DNA of 64,000 nt from Pycnococcus provasolii (lineage: Eukaryota > Chlorophyta > Pseudoscourfieldiophyceae > Pseudoscourfieldiales): contig CP150550.1 of assembly GCA_049487715.1 (NCBI GenBank), forward strand, positions 1,054,001 to 1,118,000. Direction: 5' to 3'. Position 1 is the stretch's first letter. Each line of letters begins with the position of its first letter. The translations under genes and the position numbers were made by a program. Below, piece after piece: positions 20,390-30,336 of this stretch. Below the pieces are notes generated by a model. That model was given only the letters and a program-made list of their open reading frames with translations. It did no database searches and had not been told where the DNA came from.

Positions 20390-22948
20390 TTACGTCAACG
20401 ACAACGTCACCTGAGCGATTCGTATGCCCGGCTCGCGACCTGGTGGATGTCCACCCTTGTATCCGCGGTACGACACGGTATACACGCACAACACCTCACA
20501 GCCGGACGGCACGTCCTCCTCTCCCATCATTTCACCACCGACCATGCAAGTCGGGTAGTGAAAGCGGAATCCTGGGTCTGTCTCGGTCTCGAGATGTGCG
20601 AGCGTGTTCCACGTCTTGCCGAGGTCCGAGCTCGTGGCGAGGCTGAGGTAGCTTCGCACACCATCTGTATTTGCTCGGGACTTGTGGTGATTGTACGCCA
20701 GCAGGAGAAGCCCATTTGGGAGCGTTGTTAGGTGCACCTTGCTGTTGGGATTGGGCAGCGATGTCGCCTCCGGTGTGCTCCAACTGCGCCCCGCGTCAAC
20801 TGAAACGGAGCGGTACAGCTGGTTGACTGACGTGCGGAACACCTGCACGACCGGATCGGGTTGAGGTGGCTGTCTGCTTCGGTGAAGTGGCGCGGGTTCC
20901 TCGGATGAGCTCGAGCGGCGCACGCCGCGTGGATGAGCTGCGCCAGCGGCGCCACGTACATGGTGGGAATGGTGAGATGAGCTGGCAGCTGAAGTCGCGG
21001 CGTGGTGGCGGTAGTGGCGATGTTGGTGCACATGCTCGTGCTCATGCTCATGCTCATCCTCATCCCCCTGATCGCCATCATCGCTTCCTGACGACGGCTC
21101 GTCAGATTCCACCCACGCTCGAAGCAGTCGACGGCCGCCGCCGTGTGCATGTCCCATATGTGCGGCAGAGGCTGGAACGGACGAAAGAGAACCCTCGATC
21201 AGCCACGTGCGCTCATCATTCAGCTGTGCTCCGCCTGGCGCACGCCAAGTGTACAAGTCATCGCCGCTCTGTAGCACACCCGCGTACTCGTCTTTCGGAG
21301 CCTCGCACATTCCAAAGCACTCCGTCTTATTCCCACGGGGACACTCGCCCCAGTAAGGTAGAAGCCACATTCGCGAGTTAGCAGCCTGAGGCACCTTCAC
21401 GAACGCGGGAGGATTCGCCGTGACCTTAGGCACGTGTACCTGCTGCTCCTCTCCGAGGAGCGTAACGGGTGGGTAGTGCCACGTGTCTCCTTCCGTGTCC
21501 GTCCACGTCATCTTCACATCTCCTCCAGGGCGCCACACATTCGGGTTCTTGAGGTAGCGGCAGCTTATGCTCTGCGAGTAGATCATGTGCACGGTCTTGC
21601 TGCCCGGCGCGCGAGCGAACGTCGGGCCCCAGAGAGGCCCTCCCGTGAGCTCGTGCTTGTTCTTAGCTTGCATCCCCCTTGCATTAACATCGTCCCACTG
21701 CCTCGCAGCGCCCGCGGATGCGACGTGCGAGTTATCGAAAGACGGAGGTGGAGGTGGTGACGTTCGCATGCCTACGGAGATGGGCCTCGTCCACTGACAT
21801 CCACCATCGATTGATTTCGAAAAGACGATGTCCTGTCCACCATCTCCCTCGTCGTGGGGCGCCGTCTGCCACGCGGTTAGCAGGCCTCCGCGAAAAGTCG
21901 CTGCAATCGTCGCCATGTGCGTGTTCCTTGCACCGTCCGTGTTGACGAAGATCATGCGCTTTGACACGCAGCCTGCACGTGCGGTGGGAATTCCCGCGGC
22001 GGTATCCTCCTTGCGAGCACGCTCAAGCGTCGCCCAACCAGAGACGTCCATTTCCACCTCCTCGCCACGCACTACCACGGGCGCACCTGCGTGAAGGGCG
22101 GGCGCAAGGCGATTGCCACACCTGTCTTCGCCGTTGCACCGCGCATTCACGTTTGGGCAGATATGGTCGTCAGAAGCCTCCTGATCTTCATCTCCGTTAT
22201 CCGTGTGACTTGCTGCCGCCGCTTCTATCTCTTGCTCCTCGTGCTCCTCGTGCTCCTCTTCCTCTACTTCGTCGTGTGCGTGCGTCTCCTGCTCTTGCAG
22301 GCCATCCTCCTCATCGTCGTGTTGTTCGCTGGCGTGCAGAGCGTTCTCCCGCTGCCCGTCGAATCCGAGTTCCGTGGTTGGCCGCACGAGCTTGCGCGGC
22401 GTGCCGTACGGAACATGCGTGGCTGCTGCTCCGTGGTGGCGGCCGTGGTTACGGCCGTGGTGGTGCAGTTGCATCTGCTCATCTTCGTCGTGCTCGTCAG
22501 CGTCTTCCTCGATCATTGACGCGAGTGGCTGGTGCGCTTGTTTCGGCGGCGTCGGCGGCGTGGCGAACTCGTACTCTGGTCCGTGGTACGCCTGCGTCTT
22601 TGCCCCCCTATGCGCGGTTCTCCTGGGGTGTCTTCTCGGCTGGCGTGACGGCATGGACGGGTCAAGCGGGTAAGCGCCTTCGTGTGCTCTCGCGTGCCTG
22701 AACGTGTGGTGGTGTCCTCCCGGGTCGTAGTGTTCGACCGAGTGTTGTCTGGCCGCCTCTGACGCCGTCGCTTCGAGCGCCATGGCATCTTCGTACGTGA
22801 CCCCAAAAGGCGACGGGTCCGCGGCCGCCGCCCCCAGAGAAGCGAGAACGACGACGAAAAGGCGGGCGATGTCGGATCGCGAGGAGTGATATCGCGAAGG
22901 TGAAGTGGCGGAGCGCCTTGGCTGCCACACCTTGCACATCGGCGTCAT
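20390..22948 (-). CDS. Sialidase-like BNR/Asp-box repeat protein 1, secretory
   Basis: 852 aa. A hydrophobic segment near residues 28-43 (LFVVVLASLGAAAA) is a signal peptide or anchor. Residues about 60-290 are His/Glu/Asp-rich and disordered. A six-bladed sialidase-like (BNR_2) domain follows with Asp-boxes SKSIDGGCQW, SVDAGRSW and SSDLGKTW, and family segments such as GPLWGPTFARAPG, a WLLPYWGEC block, a WLIEGSLSS segment and FHYPTCMVGG. A second His/Glu/Asp-rich insert interrupts the propeller. Related plant and algal proteins are of unknown substrate; sialidase activity should not be assumed. A paralogue lies at 42583-44301. It is head-to-head with the KEN-box protein gene. Confidence 0.85.
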   Translation of the reverse strand: MTPMCKVWQPRRSATSPSRYHSSRSDIARLFVVVLASLGAAAADPSPFGVTYEDAMALEATASEAARQHSVEHYDPGGHHHTFRHARAHEGAYPLDPSMPSRQPRRHPRRTAHRGAKTQAYHGPEYEFATPPTPPKQAHQPLASMIEEDADEHDEDEQMQLHHHGRNHGRHHGAAATHVPYGTPRKLVRPTTELGFDGQRENALHASEQHDDEEDGLQEQETHAHDEVEEEEHEEHEEQEIEAAAASHTDNGDEDQEASDDHICPNVNARCNGEDRCGNRLAPALHAGAPVVVRGEEVEMDVSGWATLERARKEDTAAGIPTARAGCVSKRMIFVNTDGARNTHMATIAATFRGGLLTAWQTAPHDEGDGGQDIVFSKSIDGGCQWTRPISVGMRTSPPPPPSFDNSHVASAGAARQWDDVNARGMQAKNKHELTGGPLWGPTFARAPGSKTVHMIYSQSISCRYLKNPNVWRPGGDVKMTWTDTEGDTWHYPPVTLLGEEQQVHVPKVTANPPAFVKVPQAANSRMWLLPYWGECPRGNKTECFGMCEAPKDEYAGVLQSGDDLYTWRAPGGAQLNDERTWLIEGSLSSVPASAAHMGHAHGGGRRLLRAWVESDEPSSGSDDGDQGDEDEHEHEHEHVHQHRHYRHHAATSAASSSHHSHHVRGAAGAAHPRGVRRSSSSEEPAPLHRSRQPPQPDPVVQVFRTSVNQLYRSVSVDAGRSWSTPEATSLPNPNSKVHLTTLPNGLLLLAYNHHKSRANTDGVRSYLSLATSSDLGKTWNTLAHLETETDPGFRFHYPTCMVGGEMMGEEDVPSGCEVLCVYTVSYRGYKGGHPPGREPGIRIAQVTLSLT

Positions 22949-23303
22949 CGGACGATCTTAAGCTTAAGCCTGATGCCTGAGCCCAGCACGGGCAACTGGG
23001 GGAGGGGCCGAGGAACTCACCCTAACCCTAACCCTAACGTGCTAACCCTAACCCTAATGGATTCGAACTCCCAAAAACGTCCTTCTCCCTCCCTGGCAAA
23101 CCTGGCATCATTCATCGGCATCTGCGGGTTTTGGGTTTGGTTTTGTGCCAATCGAAATCGGGGCGGGCCGCGGGAATTGGAATTTCGACAGGTGTCGAAA
23201 AACGCCGCCCTGTTCTTTCCTTTTCCTCTTCCCCCCATTTCTAAATCTTCCACTCGAGTACACTACTCTTAGCACACGCGCGTCTGCCTCACCCACCTCG
23301 ACC
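22949..23303. promoter_or_regulatory. Divergent intergenic region, BNR protein 1 / KEN-box protein
   Basis: 355 bp. A telomere-like array in CCCTAA orientation at 23020-23060 lies near the BNR1 side. Pyrimidine-rich sequence leads to the KEN-box protein start. No coding sequence is supported. Confidence 0.45.
23020..23060 (-). repeat. Telomere-like (CCCTAA) array
   Basis: Three CCCTAA units, a GTG interruption, then two more. It is 72 bp upstream of the BNR1 start codon and 243 bp upstream of the KEN-box protein start. Confidence 0.88.
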
Positions 23304-23807
23304 ATGGCGGGACTTCCTCCTTCCTTTCACGTGCTCGACGACAAGGAAAACAGAGACCCGAACGTGCGTGGGCGGGCTCGAAGTCAGAATAGTCGGGTGG
23401 TGCAGTGTGCTCATTCACCGTCTTCAGCAGCCGCCTCAGCATTCGTCACGCCCACGCACGCGGCGAGTACGCGGAGGGTGAACCTTAACGGGGCGACGGC
23501 CACGGCACTCGGCGCGTCTCTGTACAAAAGTCAAGCGAACACAGCGGCGGCGGCGGCGGCGGCGAGGAAACCGCTCAAAGATATCACGCCGGAGGCATAC
23601 AGGAGGCACATCCCAGACCGACCGACAGCAACGCCGGAGCACGACGACGACGACGACGACGACGAACGAAAGCACGGCATTGACGTCTTCGACGATACGC
23701 CCGTCGCTGCGGCGACGAAAAAACAAGCGCACGCCGCGGGAGCGGCAGCGGCGAAGAGAATCGCGTCGAAGTACAAACCTGTCGTCTCCGCGCGCATGTT
23801 GCGTTAA
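23304..23807 (+). CDS. Small disordered KEN-box protein, securin/PATRONUS-like candidate
   Basis: 167 aa, largely disordered. The KEN-box at 14-16 sits in DDKENRDPN near the N-terminus. A minimal RxxL destruction motif is at 58-61, and an RKPLKDIT motif is at 88-95, resembling the RKALNDIT-type motif of plant PATRONUS/securin proteins. An Ala tract (81-87), an acidic tract (114-120) and a basic C-terminus follow. N-terminal degrons followed by an RK-x-L-x-DIT element and an acidic patch are the layout of securins, which inhibit separase until APC/C destroys them. Homology cannot be shown from so short and disordered a protein. The call is a hypothesis; the reading frame itself is likely real. 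Confidence 0.5.
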   Translation: MAGLPPSFHVLDDKENRDPNVRGRARSQNSRVVQCAHSPSSAAASAFVTPTHAASTRRVNLNGATATALGASLYKSQANTAAAAAAARKPLKDITPEAYRRHIPDRPTATPEHDDDDDDDERKHGIDVFDDTPVAAATKKQAHAAGAAAAKRIASKYKPVVSARMLR

Positions 23808-23854
23808 GTAAAAACAAAATTTCTCTCGTACAACAACAACAACAAAAAGCTTCT

Positions 23855-25558
23855 TTACACATTCTCAGCCGAACTGCTGCCAGCAGCTTGCGCGAGTGCC
23901 CTTTCGTACGAGCTGAAAAAGTGGTCGCTCACCATGTCCGGTGAGAAGTAAGTCAGCACGTCAGCAAGTGCCTCGGGACTACAAGCCGTCGCGCCGCTCG
24001 TCTCCGCATACGACGCGTCATGGCGCGCGCTCAGACGACGCCGGCGCATGCGCGCCGCGGCGGATCTGTTGTCCGCGCGATGCAACAGCACGACACGCGA
24101 CGCGGGTATGCGTAGCTTGGGTGCCACAGCCACGCTGCTTCGCGTGCGACGCGGTGCGTTGGAACGGTCCGTCACCACGTCAACCAGACCCTGTGGGGGT
24201 GGCTTCGCCCCCACGGCGACGGCGAGCGTCGTGCGAACGGGCATTTCAAACGCATCCACGCGAGACAGCGCCTCGAGCACGTCGCGGACGGCATTCACGC
24301 TGAGGTGTGGGACGACGTCGTCGCCGCAGCAGTATGCCTGCGTCACCGACGCACCCAACGCGTCGCCTGCAAAGACAGGAGGTGGAGCAAATGCGAAGCA
24401 GCGCACGGATGTACCTTGCGGCACACACGGCGGCGGATCCGCGTTCGTCATCGTCGTCGTCGTCATCGACGACGACGACGACGCCTTCGCGTCACCATCC
24501 TCGGCAGATGGCTTGGATTTCGCGCCTAGGCCAAATGGCCAGCCAAAGCCACGTTTCGTCGCACGCGCGTCGTGAAGGATGAGCGTCGTCAAGAGTGCCG
24601 CCGCTCCACCGCCCATGCTATGGCCAGTGACGACCAGCCCGTAGCCTGGGTGTGCCTCGAGAGCATCGACGACGGCAGGCATCGCCTGTCTGTGCAGCTC
24701 GCGCGCGGCGAGCGCCATTCCGTGGTGCGCCCTCCCGCCACAGAAGGGCTCGGCAACGGCGACGAGGTCGTGGCACAGAGCGTCTGAGATAGACGCCGTC
24801 CCGCGTATCGCAAGTACCACGCTTCGCGTCGAGCGGTCCACAGCAACGAAGTGGCGTGGGCAGTTCGGGTCCTCGTCCAAGCCAAGGTTCGTCAGCGCGA
24901 CGTCCTTTTCGCCAACGCCCGTGTGGTTGCATATGGCGTGCCTGTCCAATGCAACGCCACCAAACTTTCGCAGCATGCTCGGGTTGACGGAAGCCGTTCC
25001 AAACGCCATCATGAGCGCGTGTCCGTACGCTGCTGTGGCAAACTTCATGAATCTGTTTGCTTCGTGCAGTTCCGAAGTCGTCGGTGGCGACGGCGCGAAG
25101 ACTGCGCTGAGCAGCGACGACCCGGCGTCTTGGGACTCAACCAAGTCTTCCTTTGCGAGTTTCCGCTGCACGGCTCCGAGCAGCGCGAGGTTGACTGGAA
25201 GTGGTCTTCTGAGGTTCCTTAAGTTTGTTTCGGTGGAGAGGCGGTCAGCGAGTTTGGCGACGACGTCCGTGGACTCTCTCCATCGCGCAAAGATCCTCGC
25301 GGTTCGTGCGGATATGGACGTCCGCACGAGAAACGCCGCTCCCAGAGCCGTGGGTATGGATACCGCGGCCGTGATTCCCCAGTGTCCTGAGGTGAGTTTG
25401 AAGGTGATTCCGCTTGAGATGGCGAACGCCGCGGCGCCCGCGAGAGCCGGCGGTGCGATGGTTCTGCACAGAAGTCGACGCTCCCCCCCACCACCATCCC
25501 CCCCACCACCACGAGACTGCGGCGCGTTCGCTTGCGCAGGGCGAGGCGACGTGGCCAT
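23855..25558 (-). CDS. Class-3 (alpha/beta-hydrolase) lipase, DAG-lipase-like
   Basis: 567 aa. An N-terminal hydrophobic region (about 33-80) could hold one or two membrane segments. The lipase_3 domain has VLAIRGTAS (oxyanion strand), the nucleophile elbow GHSMGGG with Ser314, the acid motif CCGDDVVPHLS, and a candidate His in the C-terminal MVSDHFFSSYERAL segment. This order matches sn1-specific diacylglycerol lipases and related plant/algal lipases. An Ala/Ser/Thr-rich insert lies after the nucleophile. The likely substrate is a membrane glycerolipid. It is head-to-head with SDHA across a telomere-like cluster. Confidence 0.88.
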   Translation of the reverse strand: MATSPRPAQANAPQSRGGGGDGGGGERRLLCRTIAPPALAGAAAFAISSGITFKLTSGHWGITAAVSIPTALGAAFLVRTSISARTARIFARWRESTDVVAKLADRLSTETNLRNLRRPLPVNLALLGAVQRKLAKEDLVESQDAGSSLLSAVFAPSPPTTSELHEANRFMKFATAAYGHALMMAFGTASVNPSMLRKFGGVALDRHAICNHTGVGEKDVALTNLGLDEDPNCPRHFVAVDRSTRSVVLAIRGTASISDALCHDLVAVAEPFCGGRAHHGMALAARELHRQAMPAVVDALEAHPGYGLVVTGHSMGGGAAALLTTLILHDARATKRGFGWPFGLGAKSKPSAEDGDAKASSSSSMTTTTMTNADPPPCVPQGTSVRCFAFAPPPVFAGDALGASVTQAYCCGDDVVPHLSVNAVRDVLEALSRVDAFEMPVRTTLAVAVGAKPPPQGLVDVVTDRSNAPRRTRSSVAVAPKLRIPASRVVLLHRADNRSAAARMRRRRLSARHDASYAETSGATACSPEALADVLTYFSPDMVSDHFFSSYERALAQAAGSSSAENV

Positions 25559-25658
25559 GGCACCCCAACTTGGCTTGGGGGAGGATGATGTGTCTCAGCG
25601 AACCAACACAAGAGGTCAACCGTTTGAACTGGGAACCAAAGACAGAAGGAGGAGGAGC

Positions 25659-25717
25659 GTTAGGGTTTCCAGCAAAGCAGCTCAAGACCTTTAGGGTTAG
25701 CCTCCCCAAACCCTAAC
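25659..25717. repeat. Telomere-like units in both orientations, divergent promoter
   Basis: GTTAGGGTTT at 25659-25668, TTTAGGGTTAG at 25690-25700 and, in reverse orientation, AAACCCTAAC at 25708-25717. The cluster starts 101 bp from the lipase start and ends 110 bp from the SDHA start. Opposed orientation in a head-to-head pair is notable. Confidence 0.8.
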
Positions 25718-25827
25718 GCCCTGCTCTGTTCTGTTCTGTTCCGGTGGGCCTTGTTTGTTGTCGACGTCGACAACTGGGTTCCCTACCCTGACGCGGTCCC
25801 TCCCCTTCCTCCCTTCCCTAGTCTGAC

Positions 25828-27977
25828 ATGTCCGCGCTCATGCGCCGCCTCGCCCCTGCACTAGGGTCTGCGGCCTCGCTCGTGCCTTCTGCACCTCTCT
25901 CTGCTCTACCCGGACTGCAGCTCTTTTCGAAGAGAAATTTCGCGTCGTCGCAGGCACCAGCAGCAGCCGCCGCCGCCTCGTCCGAGTACCCCATCGTCGA
26001 CCACACCTTCGACGCCGTGGTCGTCGGCGCCGGTGGCGCGGGTCTGCGCGCCGCATTCGGACTTGCGTCGTCGGGATTCAAAACCGCGTGTATCACCAAG
26101 CTATTCCCGACGCGCTCGCACACAGTCGCTGCGCAGGGAGGAATCAATGCCGCGCTCGCTAACATGGTACGTCGCTTTCTTTTCTGCGTTGGAAATATTA
26201 CAAAAAAAAAAGCCCTTTCTCACAATACACACACACACACACACAACATGTATAAATTGCAACGAAATTGTAGACGGAGGACGACTGGCGCTGGCACATG
26301 TACGACACCATCAAGGGAAGCGACTGGTTGGGTGACCAGGATGCGATCCACTACATGTGCAGAGAGGCACCCAAGGCTGTTATCGAGCTCGAGAATGCCG
26401 GCATGCCATTCAGCCGAACGGACGATGGGCGCGTGTACCAACGTGCGTTTGGAGGGCAGAGCCTTGACTTTGGGCGTGGCGGACAGGCGTACCGCTGCTG
26501 CGCAGCCGCGGACCGAACGGGGCACGCCATGCTCCACACGCTGTACGGGCAGTCGCTCAAGCACGACACACAGTTCTTCGTCGAGTACTTCGCTCTCGAC
26601 CTCATCATGGACGACGACGGCGCGTGCCGCGGTGTGCTCGCACTTTGCATGGAGGATGGAACGCTTCACCGCTTCCGCTCCGCGCAGACCATTCTCGCCA
26701 CCGGCGGTGCCGGGCGCGCGTACTTCAGCTGCACGTCCGCGCACACGTGCACGGGAGACGGAGGCGGTATGGCGATCCGCGCCGGCCTGCCGCTCGAGGA
26801 CATGGAGTTTGTGCAGTTCCACCCCACGGGCATCTACGGCGCCGGCTGCCTGATCACCGAGGGAAGCCGCGGAGAGGGAGGCATCCTACGCAACAGCGAG
26901 GGTGAGCGATTCATGGAGCGGTACGCGCCCACGGCGAAGGATCTCGCGTCGCGCGACGTCGTCTCGCGAGCGATGACGATGGAGATCCGCGAGGGGCGCG
27001 GCGTGGGTCCGGAGAAGGACCACATCTACCTTCACCTGAACCACTTGCCGCCGGAGCTGCTTGCCGAGCGTCTTCCCGGCATCTCCGAGACGGCGGCGAT
27101 CTTCGCCGGCGTGGACGTCACCAAGGAACCCATCCCGGTGCTGCCGACGGTGCACTACAACATGGGTGGCATCCCCACGAACCATCTCGGCGAAGTGGTG
27201 ACGGTGAAGGACGGCAACCCCGACCACGTGGTTCCAGGCCTCATGGCTGCGGGAGAGGCTGCGTGCGCGTCGGTGCACGGCGCGAACCGACTCGGCGCCA
27301 ACAGCCTGCTCGACATCGTCGTTTTCGGCCGCGCGTGCGCGAACCGCGTCGGCGAGCTGATGAAGCCCGGCGCCGCGCAGCCGCCGCTTCCCGCGAATGC
27401 CGGCGAGGCTTCGATCGAGCGCCTGCACAAGCTGCGCTACGCCAACGGCGCGATTCCCACCGCGGAAATTCGGAGGGAAATGCAGAAGGCGATGCAGGCA
27501 AACGCGGCGGTGTACCGCACGTCTGAGACGCTCGCGGAGGGCAAGAAGGAGATGGACGAGATCTACGCAAAGTTTGCCGATGTGAAGGTGTCCGACCAAG
27601 GCGGCATGGCGTGGAACACGGATCTCGTCGAGACGCTCGAGCTTGAGAACCTTCTGCAGAATGCTCTGCCAATCATGCACTCCGCGGAAGCGCGCAAGGA
27701 GTCGCGCGGCGCTCACGCTCACGAAAACTTCCCGGATCGCGACGATGTGAACTGGATGAAGCACTCGCTCGCGTGGGTGGACCCGGAGCCGAAATTGAAC
27801 GCCACGACGGTGGACTACCGTCCGGTGCACAGCTACACGCTCAATGACAAGGATCTTTTCGAGAATGTCAAGGGTGGCGAGGTGCCGTTCAAGAAAATGG
27901 CGGAGGTGTTCCCGGAGGACAAAACCGAGCTGAAGCTTGGTACGTACACGGTGCCGCCGAAGAAGCGCGTCTACTAG
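25828..27977 (+). CDS. SDHA: Succinate dehydrogenase flavoprotein subunit, mitochondrial (two exons)
   Basis: Exons 25828-26166 and 26274-27977; intron 26167-26273 (107 bp, GTACGT donor, TAG acceptor, internal CA repeat). The 680-aa product is complex II SDHA. Residues 1 to about 50 are a mitochondrial presequence. FAD-binding GAGGAG is at 67-72 and the covalent-FAD His98 is in [10 protein letters not shown]. The junction restores a TEDDWRWH-type segment. Exon 2 carries EGSRGEGG, the catalytic [12 protein letters not shown] region and [12 protein letters not shown]. The substrate-site and FAD-contact residues I can check are present, so the enzyme should be active. It feeds electrons to the SDHB/C/D subunits, which are not in this window. 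Confidence 0.96.
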
Positions 27978-28287
27978 GCTCCATACTAGAAGCACTGCTG
28001 CATCAGTAGTACTTAGCAAAACAAATCAGAACTAAACAGTGGCAACGTAGTGGGGCGCGCGTTTTGATGATGAAGGACCACAAATTCTTCGAAAAAACAA
28101 AAACAGTAAAAAATTTCATTCTTTTCTTTTATTTCGTAAGTTGAGGCATGGTAAGTTAGCGACAACAACAACGACAAACATGTTGCAAGCGGAGGCTTCT
28201 TACGACGCCAACGAAAAGCAGAAGCCCCCGTGGGACTTTTGAAGAAAAAACCGTTCCATTACTGAATGAGCAATCCCCGGCGTGTGT
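27978..28287. other. Convergent 3' intergenic region, SDHA / PH-WW protein
   Basis: 310 bp, more AT-rich than the flanking genes, as expected for two facing 3' UTRs. It contains A- and T-runs at 28090-28135. No gene or structured RNA was seen. Confidence 0.5.
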
Positions 28288-29844
28288 CTAAATGAGATTC
28301 CAGCGCGTCTCATTCGTCGCGCGATTGAACCAGTACGCGCGGCCATCTGGAGCATATGCCATCTCCCATTGCCCCGCGTCTGCTGCGGCGTGCTGCTGAT
28401 GCTGCGGCGGAGGTGCGCCACCACCACCACCACTGCCGTAGCTAGCGACATTGGGACCGGTTGCATACGTCACGGAGCCGAACGATGCGCGTCGCTCCTG
28501 CTCCTTCTCCGCCGTATTATCGTAGCTTTTTTTCAGCGTTGAGAGCAGCTGATCGTGCGTCGAAGCTTTCTTTGGCAGCACGTCATCAATTGGCCGCATC
28601 GGAGGCAGCGGCACGCCATTTTCGTGCAGGGCGGTGCCCAGCTGTCTCTGAGGGACCATGTCCCTCTTTTCCGGATCTTTAGGAGGAGAGCTGATCTTCA
28701 GGCCAGACTGGTTGACGGCGCGAATCCACGACTCGCGTTCCTCCGCGCTATCCGCGCCGAGTGTGAGCTTCTTCGCGCTGTTATCACCACCCGTCTTGCT
28801 CCACTCGACGAACACAACCTCGAAGAGGTACAGAGTTTGTCCTCCGGACGACGACGTCGAAAGCAAGCCACGCATTCCTGGGTTGGTGGTTGTCGTGCCA
28901 CACTCCGCGACGTAGTCGAGGTCCTTAAGATCAGACACGCCGCGCGGCTTGCAGTGCGGGTCGATGTTGTCGTCCAAGAAGCGGAAGATGTACCCAGCCT
29001 TGAGAATGTGCCACCTCTTTCGCCATGTCTTGATGTGCGCACCCTTGCTCCAAAGCCACCCAGCCTTCTCCGCACGTGCCCAGAAGTCGACCGAAGACGC
29101 GTCGACGCCAGCCTCCCTCCTGATTGCCCTTGTGGCAGCCTCCGCCTTCGCCGCCTCCGCCTCCGCCTCCTTCTTCTCCAGTTCCTCGTCGTCTTCCTTC
29201 TCCGCGGTGTACGCCGCCAGCCTCGCATCCGCGGCGATTCGTTCGTCCTCCTCCTCCGCGTCGCGTATCTCGACGAGCTGCAGGCACGTGGAAGTGAGCG
29301 TGTCTATGAGCTCGCGTATCGTGATGGTGTCCGCGACGAAGGCGATTGGGTGTTCGTCCGCGTTTGGCGAGCATCTGGTGAGAATCGTGAGTTTGTCTCC
29401 GTACTGCGTCCACCTGGTGATCATGTTGAGTGCGTACTGCCTGAGCTGTCTCGCTCCCGAGGCGTCGTATATCTTAAGCCCGTCGAGTGTAATTTTGACG
29501 ACGACGACGTCCCCGTTTCGTTCGGAGAGGTTCACTCGGAATCGCGTGTGGCCCTCGTCGTCTGTGTACATGCCACTAGGTAGCCTTTGTTGTTGCTGCG
29601 GCGGTGGTTGCGGTGCTGCAGCATGGTGCTGCTGCGCCTGCGGTGGCGGTGCGGCGTACGCGTACTGCTGCTGCTGCTGCGCCTGCTGTGGCCCGGGAAC
29701 CTGCGTTTGCGCGTACGCGTGCTGCTGCGCGTAGCTAGAGCCGTCACTGTACGGGGACGAGGAGGCAGAGGCGGATGCGTTGTTGTGCGGAACCGCGGGT
29801 GCGGATGCGGGAAGGGGCGTGTAGTAGTCTGGGTACGACGCCAT
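28288..29844 (-). CDS. PH and WW domain protein
   Basis: 518 aa from MASYPDYY. The N-terminal about 100 residues are Gln/Pro/Ser-rich. A beta-rich module follows (about 110-215: RFRVNLSERNGDVVVVKITL, then LTILTRC) that resembles a PTB/FERM-C-like fold. Next come a charged coiled coil (about 215-265), a PH domain (about 275-390: KAGWLWSKG, WRKRWHILKAG, ending ESWIRAVN), a linker, and a C-terminal WW domain with WEMAYAPDGRAYWFNRATNE. The PH domain suggests phosphoinositide membrane binding and the WW domain binds Pro-rich partners. The exact cellular role is unknown. The frame continues upstream to 30144, but that part is Arg/Ser-rich and probably 5' leader. Confidence 0.82.
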   Translation of the reverse strand: MASYPDYYTPLPASAPAVPHNNASASASSSPYSDGSSYAQQHAYAQTQVPGPQQAQQQQQYAYAAPPPQAQQHHAAAPQPPPQQQQRLPSGMYTDDEGHTRFRVNLSERNGDVVVVKITLDGLKIYDASGARQLRQYALNMITRWTQYGDKLTILTRCSPNADEHPIAFVADTITIRELIDTLTSTCLQLVEIRDAEEEDERIAADARLAAYTAEKEDDEELEKKEAEAEAAKAEAATRAIRREAGVDASSVDFWARAEKAGWLWSKGAHIKTWRKRWHILKAGYIFRFLDDNIDPHCKPRGVSDLKDLDYVAECGTTTTNPGMRGLLSTSSSGGQTLYLFEVVFVEWSKTGGDNSAKKLTLGADSAEERESWIRAVNQSGLKISSPPKDPEKRDMVPQRQLGTALHENGVPLPPMRPIDDVLPKKASTHDQLLSTLKKSYDNTAEKEQERRASFGSVTYATGPNVASYGSGGGGGAPPPQHQQHAAADAGQWEMAYAPDGRAYWFNRATNETRWNLI

Positions 29845-30336
29845 TAGAACCAACAAGGTCTGCACCAAGTAGTACGAGAAAGCACACCACCAGCCCTGAT
29901 GTTGCGTGCGCGATGCAGATGCAGATGCAGATGCACGTGGACGGGTTCGCTGGGGCGTGGCGTAATGGGGCGTGGCGTGGCCGGGGGAGGAAGGAGAGGC
30001 GCGTCGCTTCTTCGCTGGAGGGATTTCCAGGCTGAGCTCAGGGGAGCTCAGGGACCCCCGGGTTGTTCTTCCTTCGGCTTCGGGGTGTTTGTCTCGCTCG
30101 TTCCTCCTTTTGGGTTTTGGCTTTTGGGTTTCGTTTTGGGGCACCTTCTTCGTGGGGTGGGTTAGGGTTCGTTAGGGTTAGGGTTAGGGTTAGGGTTAGG
30201 GTTCGGGTTCGGGTTACTGTATTTGGTAGCTTGGTTTCGTTGGTTGTGTTTCTCTTTGTGTTTCATGGTTTCAACAATCATCCGGGTTTGGGTTTCGATC
30301 TGGGCGTGCCAGGTGTCCGTGAATCAATACTATTCA
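29845..30336. promoter_or_regulatory. Divergent intergenic region with telomere-like array
   Basis: 492 bp between the PH-WW gene and a truncated open frame at 30337. The array occupies 30159-30215. Upstream sequence is G-rich. No independent gene is supported. Confidence 0.45.
30159..30215 (+). repeat. Telomere-like (TTAGGG with GTTCGGG variants) array
   Basis: About eight GGGTTA/GGGTTC units, the longest cluster in the window. It is 121 bp upstream of the ATG at 30337 and 314 bp upstream of the PH-WW start. Confidence 0.9.

Noticed and set aside
26886-28019. 377-codon minus-strand frame opposite SDHA
   Set aside because: Shadow of SDHA exon 2 (Arg/His/Val-rich).
11455-30215. Telomere arrays as evidence of a chromosome end
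   Set aside because: Units occur in both orientations, are short and are bracketed by housekeeping genes on both sides.
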